Shown here piece after piece: positions 1 through 5,706 of a stretch of 10,290 nt of DNA. Every line of letters begins with the position of its first letter. The first letter of the stretch is position 1. The stretch is from the NCBI GenBank assembly GCA_029933495.1, contig JAOZOC010000073.1, forward strand, positions 1 through 10,290, given 5' to 3'. The notes beneath the pieces were generated by a model that was given only the letters and a program-made list of their open reading frames with translations, was not told the origin of the DNA and did no database searches. The translations under genes were made by a program, and so were the position numbers. Source of the DNA: Bacteroidales bacterium (GTDB lineage Bacteria > Bacteroidota > Bacteroidia > Bacteroidales > JAADJA01).

Positions 1-2119
1 AGATAACACCCTCTATTCCAATGGGTCTGCCAGATTCTCCTCTCAAAAGTTTTGCATTTAACGAAGCAGATATCACAGAATTATCCTTTTTCAGCAGCTT
101 GATATCTCTATCTCTTACCAATCCATATTTAAATAGAATTCTGTTTATTGTCGACAATTCTGAAGCATCAGCATAAAGTTTATCAACAGGTTCCCCCCGC
201 AACTCATTTGGAGTATATCCACCGGTTTTCTCAACCGAAGGACTTATTTGTGCAATTGTTCCATCAATATCAAGTTTAAAATAAACATCCTGGTATGATT
301 CAAATATTCTTCTGTATTCTTCCTCACTTGTACGGAGCGCATCTTCCACAAGATTTCGCTGTAAGGCAATTGAGCCAAACTTAATAATTGTTTCAATTGT
401 TTCGGAATTATCAATCTGTCCGCCCAACGGAAGGAAAATCATTACATTTCCAAAAACCACTTTTTCACTTGCAAGGCCTATCATATAAATATCACCCAGT
501 TCATCCAGGTTTTTAACCTCCTCATAAATAGCTCTCGGGAAGATTGTATTCCCAAGCTCAAACAGGCCGTCATTGTATTTTAGTAGTTTTCCGTATAATA
601 AATCTCTAACCAGGGCAGGATTAACTTTTGTTCCAAAATTTGTATATTTCTCAGAAATAATTTTTTCAAATTTTCCTTTCAGGACTCCTTCCCCGGCAAG
701 ATGCTCAATCTTTATACGATTTGTTTTCTGGTCGTACGAAAGAATAACAACAACAGAGCCTTCAACCAGATTAAGAAGCTTTTCTCCGAGGAACCTGTAA
801 ACATCATCGCCCGGCTTAAGCTCAGCAAATTCCAAAGATTTCTCAGAAAGAAGCTCAAGGCTCTTAAGATGTTGCTTTTCTTTTTCCCGAGAATATTTCT
901 GAAATGTAATATCTCTTGTAAAAGAGAGTAATGCAGGCGTACCCTCCCAGTCAATAACAACAAAAGTGCTTTCTACCCATTTAATATCTCCGCTCTTATC
1001 AATAATTCGGAAAACAGTTTTCTCCTCACCCGTGCTTCCAGAAAGCTTATCAGAAATAGCATTGTTAAATATACGATAATCGTGCGGATGAATAAATTCG
1101 TTAATAAGTGCTATTTCAAGCTCATTCATACTGCTATCTACAAGCTCAAGCATTCTTGAATTACAAAATTTTATATGACTATCCTGAAGCACAAATATTG
1201 CCTCACTGGCATTTTCAATAATGATTTTATATGCCTGCTTACTTTTTATCAGGTCTCCCTCAATAATTTTCCGTTCCGTAATATCAATAAATGTAATATT
1301 AAATCCAGAAAACCGCCCCGCTCTAATTACCGGCACAAAGTGTAGTTCAGTCCAGCGCGCTTTACCATCCTTGGTCTTCCACTCAAGTTCAAATACTTCT
1401 TTTGCCCGGGCTTTAACAATAGTATCAAGAATATTTTCGTATCCGGAATAATCTTCAGGCAGGAGAATGGGAAGTTTAGAAAACTTTTTACCTATAAAAT
1501 CACTTAGCTCAAAACCAGAGATTTCTAAAAGGGTACTATTTACATAGTTTATTACTCCTTTTGTATTTAGCAATGCCAATCCTTCCGGTGCATTTTCAAA
1601 AAGATTTTCAAATTTTTCCAATGAAGATTTAATCTTCTCCTCACGTTTGACAATTTCAGTAATATTTCTAAAAACACCAACTATTGAAGAAGCATCACCA
1701 TCCTGTGCAGGCAAAAGCGAAAGATAAACTTCCTGCCAATTAATACCCTTAGAAGAATCCAGTTGAAGCCTGAACATATCAGGCTTTTTAGAATCAAATA
1801 CTTTTTCAATATTTTTTTGTAGAACAGCGGCAACTGTTTCGGAATAAATATCCTTTAGGAGTTTCCCCTTGATATTATCAGGAGACAAATTACTGATATT
1901 TGTAAAACCCGGACTTCCCCACACCTCAATATACTTGCCATCTCTATTGAAAATGACAATAAGAGTATCGGGTAGAGCAAGGAGAATATCTTCAAAAAAA
2001 CGAACCTTACCCAATAATAATTTTTTATCAGGTGTAGCTGTTTTATTTCCGACATCAGGATTCACTAATCCCTTTTCCCGGTCATCAAATTTTTTTTCAT
2101 CAATGTCTTTCAAAGACAT
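1..2119 (-). CDS. Multi-PAS/GAF sensor protein, probably a histidine kinase (N-terminal 706 residues; 3' end outside window)
   Basis: The frame is open from the ATG at 2119 to the window edge, so the C-terminus is missing. Read in order, it contains four PAS-like units and one GAF-like unit: PAS at about residues 41-155 (ending FRNITE), PAS at 165-285 (NAPEGLALLN to FIDITERK), PAS at 293-408 (NASEAIFVLQ to FTRDIT), a short helical linker, a GAF-like region at about 430-592, and a further PAS starting near 599 (SEEEYRRIFES). The recurrent D-I-T-E endings and the helices joining units are typical of PAS S-box sensors. No signal peptide or membrane segment is visible, so the visible part is probably cytoplasmic. 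Proteins of this build usually end in a histidine kinase, but that part is not visible and a cyclase or other output is possible. The start is the first ATG after an in-frame stop and has GAGG 8 bases upstream. Ligand and partner regulator are unknown. Confidence 0.9.
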   Translation of the reverse strand, partial: MSLKDIDEKKFDDREKGLVNPDVGNKTATPDKKLLLGKVRFFEDILLALPDTLIVIFNRDGKYIEVWGSPGFTNISNLSPDNIKGKLLKDIYSETVAAVLQKNIEKVFDSKKPDMFRLQLDSSKGINWQEVYLSLLPAQDGDASSIVGVFRNITEIVKREEKIKSSLEKFENLFENAPEGLALLNTKGVINYVNSTLLEISGFELSDFIGKKFSKLPILLPEDYSGYENILDTIVKARAKEVFELEWKTKDGKARWTELHFVPVIRAGRFSGFNITFIDITERKIIEGDLIKSKQAYKIIIENASEAIFVLQDSHIKFCNSRMLELVDSSMNELEIALINEFIHPHDYRIFNNAISDKLSGSTGEEKTVFRIIDKSGDIKWVESTFVVIDWEGTPALLSFTRDITFQKYSREKEKQHLKSLELLSEKSLEFAELKPGDDVYRFLGEKLLNLVEGSVVVILSYDQKTNRIKIEHLAGEGVLKGKFEKIISEKYTNFGTKVNPALVRDLLYGKLLKYNDGLFELGNTIFPRAIYEEVKNLDELGDIYMIGLASEKVVFGNVMIFLPLGGQIDNSETIETIIKFGSIALQRNLVEDALRTSEEEYRRIFESYQDVYFKLDIDGTIAQISPSVEKTGGYTPNELRGEPVDKLYADASELSTINRILFKYGLVRDRDIKLLKKDNSVISASLNAKLLRGESGRPIGIEGVI

Positions 2120-2142
2120 ACTAATTACCTCTATTATTTTAC

Positions 2143-2176
2143 CAAAAGTACTCTATTTTCATTCCTTCCGAACAAA
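2143..2176 (-). promoter_or_regulatory. Bacteroidota-type promoter for the PAS sensor gene
   Basis: Read on the minus strand, TACTTTTG (2143-2150) matches the Bacteroidota -7 consensus TAnnTTTG exactly. A TTTG lies 22 bases upstream (2173-2176) as a possible -33 element; the spacing is slightly longer than the usual 19-21. Transcription would start near 2138, giving a leader of about 20 bases before the ATG at 2119. This is a motif match only. Confidence 0.5.
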
Positions 2177-2253
2177 ATATGCACTTCACTTGATTTGCTG
2201 TCAATTAAACGTAAAACTCCCTCTATCAAAGCTTTAACGTTAAATTATATAAG

Positions 2254-2285
2254 AAAAAACACCTCTCTAAGTTGTTTAAGAGGCG
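2254..2285 (-). terminator. Rho-independent terminator after the PepSY-like gene
   Basis: On the minus strand, CGCCTCT pairs with AGAGGTG (seven pairs including one G-U) around a roughly 12-base loop, followed by six U. It lies 20 bases beyond the stop of the PepSY-associated membrane protein and before the promoter of the PAS sensor gene, so it separates the two transcription units. Confidence 0.7.
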
Positions 2286-2304
2286 CAAGTTATATAATTA
2301 TTTT

Positions 2305-2862
2305 TTAATAAAAAAATATTAGGTAAATAATTGGTAAAATTATCCCGATAATTGTTAGAACAGCACCCCTTCTTTTTATTCCATTTTTACCACGCAAAAT
2401 AAAAAGACCTGAAAATGCAAGTAGGATTAACGCGCCTGCAAAAATATCGGAAAACCATGTCCACCAATTGCCAGGATTATAGTGTAAAAAATTAACTGCA
2501 TGAAAAATCGGTCTCCGATGGACATTCTCTAATAATCCCTCACCCGATTGAAGATCAATAACTATATTTCCACCTTTAAGAAAAATTTTAAGTCTTACAC
2601 CTCCTGGGAAATAATGCTTTTTGTAATTATCCTCTTCACCAAACTGTTCCAGTATGTTTAATACTGTCTGCTTATCTATTTCATTACGGTCGGGGGATAT
2701 ATCAACATGTATTTCCCTGAGCTTAATGTCATAATTCGGATTCCAATCATTTATATGGTTTATTGCTATTCCGGAAAGTGCATAAATGATAGTCATCGCA
2801 AAAAACACGTACCCCAAATCGCGATGGATAGCACGATTCCATTTCCTCCATTTAATTTTCAT
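2305..2862 (-). CDS. PepSY-associated transmembrane protein (PepSY_TM-like)
   Basis: The protein has 185 residues. A basic N-terminus (KWRKWNRAIHRDLGY) leads into a first membrane helix at about 16-36. An extracytoplasmic region of about 95 residues follows, then two more hydrophobic helices at about 134-157 and 164-185. The N-terminal W-N-R-x-x-H-R-D-x-G pattern and the later F-H-A-V-N-F-L-H pattern resemble the PepSY-associated TM helix families common in Bacteroidota. Larger relatives in iron and siderophore uptake carry conserved histidines that bind haem; H13, H36, H121 and H127 are possible equivalents here, but that is inference. The protein is short compared with full PepSY_TM oxidoreductases and carries no flavodoxin or reductase domain. 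It lies 59 bases after the OB-fold lipoprotein gene, with a terminator between them, so co-expression would need read-through or a promoter in the remaining 20 bases. Membrane topology is clear; the exact function is not. Confidence 0.8.
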   Translation of the reverse strand: MKIKWRKWNRAIHRDLGYVFFAMTIIYALSGIAINHINDWNPNYDIKLREIHVDISPDRNEIDKQTVLNILEQFGEEDNYKKHYFPGGVRLKIFLKGGNIVIDLQSGEGLLENVHRRPIFHAVNFLHYNPGNWWTWFSDIFAGALILLAFSGLFILRGKNGIKRRGAVLTIIGIILPIIYLIFFY

Positions 2863-2882
2863 CCCTACAAAATTTTACAATG

Positions 2883-2911
2883 AAAAAGGTCAGGGAGTTT
2901 CACTCCTGACC
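2883..2911 (-). terminator. Rho-independent terminator after the OB-fold lipoprotein gene
   Basis: On the minus strand, GGTCAGG pairs with CCTGACC (seven Watson-Crick pairs, with a bulge and two or three further pairs towards the loop), followed by five U. It begins 10 bases after the lipoprotein stop codon and ends 20 bases before the ATG of the PepSY-like gene. Confidence 0.75.
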
Positions 2912-2921
2912 TGATAAGTAA

Positions 2922-3509
2922 TTATTTATCTTCTTTGGAAGGTATAACTTCATACTCAATACATTCCACAGAGTAGAATGACAGATGATCCTCTCCTGAC
3001 TCTGCAAGCTGCTCTCTCAGATTTTTTATCTGGTTCAAACTCTCTTCCGTCTCATCTTTCTCCTCTTCACCCTTTTCATGGTTACCCATATGAAGATTTT
3101 TTGAACTTTCAATTTCCTTTTGAACATCTTCCTCCCATTCGTCAAGGTAAGCTTTGTCAATCACCTTTTCATTAACAATACCGATAACTTTAACTTCGCT
3201 ACCTTCGAGGCTGGCATCAAAACTGGAAATATTTTCCCCAGATTCCACCTTTAAATGTGCATCAGAATTTTCGTCAACGAGAAACATTCGTTTTCCACCA
3301 TGTTTGCAAGTATGGTCAACGATTGCAGTAAATACAATTTGCTTCCCAACCAGATCGTTGGCTTTATCTTCAAACTCGCTAAGTATAATGGCCACAGGAG
3401 CTTCTGAAACCTGCTCATCAGTTGAGGCTTCGGTTGTTGCACTGTTTTGTGAATTGTTGCAGGCTGCAAGCATTGATGCAGCAAAAAGCAGTAAAAATAA
3501 TTTTTTCAT
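2922..3509 (-). CDS. Predicted lipoprotein with OB-fold-like domain and Cys-x-His-Gly-Gly motif
   Basis: The protein has 195 residues from the ATG at 3509. That start places a textbook lipoprotein signal (MKKLFLLLFAASMLAAC, lipobox LAAC, Cys17) at the N-terminus. An upstream in-frame ATG at 3542 would add 11 polar residues and spoil the signal. After a Ser/Thr/Glu-rich spacer (18-37), residues 38-117 look like a beta-barrel OB-fold of the tRNA_anti-like type: ILSEF, then LVGKQIVFTAIVDH, then MFLVDE, then EVKVIGIV. Within it sits T-C-K-H-G-G-K-R (67-74, Cys68 and His70), which suggests metal or cofactor handling. Residues 125-172 are strongly charged and helical (E/K rich, probable coiled coil), and the tail contains one more cysteine (Cys183). 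Location is inferred to be an outer or inner membrane surface. It lies 60 bases downstream of the pseudouridine synthase gene and just upstream of the PepSY-like membrane protein. Function is unknown; fold assignment is moderate. Confidence 0.82.
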   Translation of the reverse strand: MKKLFLLLFAASMLAACNNSQNSATTEASTDEQVSEAPVAIILSEFEDKANDLVGKQIVFTAIVDHTCKHGGKRMFLVDENSDAHLKVESGENISSFDASLEGSEVKVIGIVNEKVIDKAYLDEWEEDVQKEIESSKNLHMGNHEKGEEEKDETEESLNQIKNLREQLAESGEDHLSFYSVECIEYEVIPSKEDK

Positions 3510-3569
3510 ATTTAATAATGTTACTTTGTGAATATTTTGCATAATTATTAATTTTTTTTGAATTCTAAC

Positions 3570-4412
3570 CTATTTTTTTGACATTTTCAAAAATGATATC
3601 TCTTTATCGTTAAGATGTCTCCATTTCCCTCTTGGAATGTCCTTTTTTGTAAAACCGGCGAAAGCAACTCTATCAAGCCTTTCAACTCTGTATCCCAATG
3701 ATTCAAAGATACGTCTGACAATTCTGTTCCGGCCCGAATGAAGTTCAATGCCAACCTCCTTTTTATTATCTGAACCTGTAACAAGCGAAATAGCATCAGC
3801 TTTAATAAAACCATCATCCAGTACAAAACCATCAGCAATTTTTATCATATCATTTTTAGACAGCTTTTTATCCAGCACTACATGATAAACCTTCTTGATT
3901 CTATGCTTTGGGTGTGTGAGACGCTTTGCAACATCGCCATCATTTGTAAACAATAATAATCCAGTTGTATTTTTATCAAGCCTCCCCACAGGATAAATCC
4001 TCTCTTTACAGGCAGTCTTCACCAATTCCATAACTGTTTTCCGGTTACCAGGGTCATCAGTTGTTGTAATAAAGCCCTTAGGCTTATTTAATAACACATA
4101 ATATTTTTTCTCACTCTTGAGGGTTTGATTACCGTATTGAACCTTATCACCGGGCACAACTTTTGTTCCAAGTTCAGTAATCGTTTTTCCATTAATTTTG
4201 ATTACTCCTGATTCAATAAGCACATCAGCATCTCTGCGGGAACATATCCCTGCATTTGCAATAAACTTATTCAACCTTATCATTCCATCTGACGAAAATT
4301 TTCCTCCTGAATCAACTTTTTCAACCTTTTTTCGATTTCCAGCTGTTCTTTTCTTTTTCAAATCAGGTTTTTTTTTACTTTCTCCCCGGTTGCTGTTTCG
4401 TGTCATAATCAT
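3570..4412 (-). CDS. rluB: 23S rRNA pseudouridine synthase, RluB/RsuA family
   Basis: The enzyme isomerises a specific uridine in ribosomal RNA to pseudouridine. From the ATG at 4412 it has 280 residues. A Lys/Arg-rich, low-complexity N-terminal tail (about 5-35) is probably a disordered RNA-binding extension. An S4 RNA-binding domain starts near residue 44 (MIRLNKFIANAGICSRRDAD). The catalytic domain carries the family signature GRLDKNTTGLLL at 143-154, with the catalytic aspartate at D146, and the conserved GRNRIVRRIFE near 227. An ATG at 4445 lies upstream of a perfect -7 element at 4428-4435, so it is unlikely to be transcribed; 4412 or 4406 is the better start. RsuA, RluB, RluE and RluF are hard to separate by eye. 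The S4 domain plus basic extension and the usual Bacteroidota annotation favour RluB, so the symbol is tentative. The gene is followed by the lipoprotein gene without a visible terminator. Confidence 0.9.
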   Translation of the reverse strand: MIMTRNSNRGESKKKPDLKKKRTAGNRKKVEKVDSGGKFSSDGMIRLNKFIANAGICSRRDADVLIESGVIKINGKTITELGTKVVPGDKVQYGNQTLKSEKKYYVLLNKPKGFITTTDDPGNRKTVMELVKTACKERIYPVGRLDKNTTGLLLFTNDGDVAKRLTHPKHRIKKVYHVVLDKKLSKNDMIKIADGFVLDDGFIKADAISLVTGSDNKKEVGIELHSGRNRIVRRIFESLGYRVERLDRVAFAGFTKKDIPRGKWRHLNDKEISFLKMSKK

Positions 4413-4427
4413 ATTTTTAAACTTTTG

Positions 4428-4435
4428 CAAAGATA
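4428..4435 (-). promoter_or_regulatory. -7 element for the pseudouridine synthase gene
   Basis: Minus-strand TATCTTTG, followed by C, matches TAnnTTTG exactly. No good TTG is found 19-21 bases upstream, so the -33 element is weak or absent. Transcription would begin near 4423, just upstream of the ATG codons at 4412 and 4406. This is the main argument against the longer start at 4445. Confidence 0.5.
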
Positions 4436-4538
4436 AGTAATTCAATCATTTATTAAATAATATATAATTTTTAAAAAATAAAAGAAATAACGCAGAAAAA
4501 AGCTATAAATAAAAAAATATGTTTTTTTTTGAAAAAAA

Positions 4539-4568
4539 TTGACTTTTTGAAAAGAAATTGTACATTTG
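4539..4568 (+). promoter_or_regulatory. Strong Bacteroidota promoter for the PID-CTERM-like small protein
   Basis: TTG at 4539-4541, exactly 19 bases, then TACATTTG at 4561-4568: both elements of the Bacteroidota housekeeping promoter (-33 TTG, -7 TAnnTTTG) at ideal spacing. The spacer and upstream sequence are rich in A and T tracts. Transcription should start near 4574, leaving a leader of about 65 bases before the ATG at 4641. Confidence 0.7.
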
Positions 4569-4573
4569 TACAA
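4558..4573. promoter_or_regulatory. Inverted repeat overlapping the -7 box, candidate operator
   Basis: TTGTACA-TT-TGTACAA is a perfect 7+7 base inverted repeat with a 2-base centre. It covers the whole -7 box and reaches the expected transcription start, a position where a dimeric repressor would block initiation. Part of the symmetry is forced by the promoter consensus, and no regulator is encoded next to it, so the operator role is inference. Confidence 0.4.
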
Positions 4574-4640
4574 CCAAAATCGTATTGTTTGGTTCTTTTT
4601 GTGGCTTTAATTAATTCGGTTATTATCAAAAAATATCGTT

Positions 4641-4868
4641 ATGAAAAAATTTATTACTTCAATCCTGATTATCCTGTTTTTCACAGCAACTCCGTTTGTT
4701 TCAAATGTCTTTGCTGATGTCCCCCCTGATCCTGGTAGTGGTGGCCCTGGCGGTGGTGATCTTCCGGTTGGTGGTGGAGCTCCTATTGGAGGTGGACTAA
4801 TTGTAATGTTGATAATGGGTGCGGCTTATGGAGCCAAAAAGACATTTTTCCTTAATAAGGAGGAATAA
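4641..4868 (+). CDS. Small PID-CTERM-like sorting-domain protein
   Basis: The protein has 75 residues. It starts with a signal peptide (MKKFITSILIILFF through VFADV, cleavage likely near residue 25). A Pro/Gly-rich linker follows (about 26-47, PPDPGSGGPGGGDLP). The tail reads A-P-I-G-G-G, a hydrophobic helix (GLIVMLIMGAAYGA) and then KKTFF. This layout of P-I-x-G-G, membrane helix and basic end matches the short Bacteroidota proteins described as carrying a PID-CTERM protein-sorting domain, where the tail is thought to be recognised by an exosortase-like sorting enzyme. Almost nothing remains between signal and tail, so the mature product would be a short Gly/Pro-rich peptide. The gene is monocistronic, with its own promoter (4539-4568) and terminator (4894-4930). 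Family recognition is from pattern only, and the role is unknown. Confidence 0.8.
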   Translation: MKKFITSILIILFFTATPFVSNVFADVPPDPGSGGPGGGDLPVGGGAPIGGGLIVMLIMGAAYGAKKTFFLNKEE

Positions 4869-4893
4869 TTAATTATCAGATGTATTTATTAAT

Positions 4894-4930
4894 AGCTTTA
4901 CATTTCTTTGGGAGGTGTAAAGCTTTTTTT
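4894..4930 (+). terminator. Rho-independent terminator between the small sorting protein and RNase H genes
   Basis: AGCTTTACA (4894-4902) and TGTAAAGCT (4916-4924) form a perfect 9-base-pair stem with a 13-base loop, running straight into a tract of seven T (4924-4930). It ends only 8 bases before the RNase H start codon, so it also lies where the RNase H leader would be. Confidence 0.8.
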
Positions 4931-4938
4931 ATTGAAAT

Positions 4939-5571
4939 ATGGCAGTAAAAAAAGTTTATGTAGTCTGGAAAGGAAATAATCCGGGGATTTACAAAACGTG
5001 GGATGAGTGTAAAAAACAAATTGAAGGATATTCAAATCCGGTATTCAAATCATTTAAAGACAAAGAGCTTGCCGAAAGAGCCTTTAATGAAGGAAGTGAA
5101 AATTATATCGGTATGGATGAGCGTATTCTTAACTTCACTGATGAACAGCGACAACTTGTCGGTAGCCCCATTCCAAACAGCCTCTCAGTAGATGCTGCCT
5201 GTGCCGGGAATCCGGGAGTCCTGGAATACCAGGGTGTATATACAAGTTCAGGAAGAGTGGTTTTCAGGCAAGGCCCTTTTCCTGAAGGAACAGTAAACAT
5301 TGGTGAATTCCTTGCACTCGTTCATGGAATCGCAATGCTCAAACAGAAAAACAGCACAATTCCTGTTTACTCTGATTCCCGTACTGCCATAAGCTGGGTC
5401 AAAAGGAAAAAAATTAACACAAAACTTAAGCGACGCCCGAAAAATGAAAAACTATTCCAGTTAGTTGACAGAGCCTTGATATGGTTAAATAATAATGATT
5501 TCCAAAATAAAATACTGAAATGGGAAACAAAATACTGGGGAGAAATTCCTGCTGACTTCGGGAGGAAGTAA
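4939..5571 (+). CDS. rnhA: Type 1 ribonuclease H with N-terminal viroplasmin (hybrid-binding) domain
   Basis: The enzyme cuts the RNA strand of RNA/DNA hybrids, removing replication primers and R-loops. It has 210 residues and two domains. Residues 4-50 are a viroplasmin-like hybrid-binding domain with the conserved pattern YVVWKGNNPGIYKTWDEC, GY, and FKSF, which raises affinity for the hybrid. Residues 80-210 are the catalytic RNase HI fold. The four acidic metal ligands are all present: D85 in SVDAACAGNPG, E123 in IGEF, D146 in YSDS and D206 at the C-terminus (ADFGRK). No catalytic residue is missing. There is no signal peptide, so it is cytoplasmic. The ATG is followed directly by the domain, and no other in-frame start fits. 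No clear promoter was found between the preceding terminator and this start; expression may depend on read-through of the hairpin or on a weak promoter overlapping it. It is not tightly linked to the genes downstream. Confidence 0.95.
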   Translation: MAVKKVYVVWKGNNPGIYKTWDECKKQIEGYSNPVFKSFKDKELAERAFNEGSENYIGMDERILNFTDEQRQLVGSPIPNSLSVDAACAGNPGVLEYQGVYTSSGRVVFRQGPFPEGTVNIGEFLALVHGIAMLKQKNSTIPVYSDSRTAISWVKRKKINTKLKRRPKNEKLFQLVDRALIWLNNNDFQNKILKWETKYWGEIPADFGRK

Positions 5572-5673
5572 GAAATCGCTTATAAGAACCAAGGTTAAAG
5601 AAGCATAATTTTAGAGGCAAGGTTACTCAGACTCTGATATCTAAAACATAAATTCCTATTTCCCAAAAAACAA

Positions 5674-5681
5674 TACTTTTG
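5674..5681 (+). promoter_or_regulatory. -7 element for the endonuclease I operon
   Basis: TACTTTTG followed by CA matches TAnnTTTG exactly. The -33 region has no clear TTG. Transcription would begin near 5687, about 20 bases before the nuclease ATG at 5707. The rest of the 135-base gap after the RNase H gene holds no RNA gene or terminator that I can recognise. Confidence 0.5.
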
Positions 5682-5706
5682 CACTCCATATATATTAAGA
5701 TAAGTT

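Noticed and set aside
573..963. Overlapping short open frames of about 75-83 codons on both strands
   Set aside because: They lie wholly inside the continuous PAS sensor reading frame on the minus strand and show no protein-like pattern.
1869..2237. Plus-strand open frame of 122 codons
   Set aside because: It runs antisense to the N-terminus and promoter of the PAS sensor gene; composition is Ser/Phe-rich, as expected from the opposite strand of a coding region.
3154..3531. Plus-strand open frame of 125 codons
   Set aside because: It is antisense to the lipoprotein gene, whose signal peptide and lipobox make the minus strand the real one.
3510..3542. Longer start for the lipoprotein at 3542
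   Set aside because: It puts 11 polar residues before the MKK start of a clear lipoprotein signal peptide.
4413..4445. Longer start for the pseudouridine synthase at 4445
   Set aside because: A perfect -7 element lies at 4428-4435, inside that extension, so the extra codons would be upstream of the transcription start.
4529..4717. Plus-strand open frame starting inside the promoter
   Set aside because: It starts upstream of the -7 box and overlaps the small sorting-domain protein in another frame.
5572..5706. Possible tRNA or small RNA in the gap after the RNase H gene
   Set aside because: No cloverleaf arms or CCA end; only a 5-base inverted repeat (TCAGA-C-TCTGA) without a U-tract.
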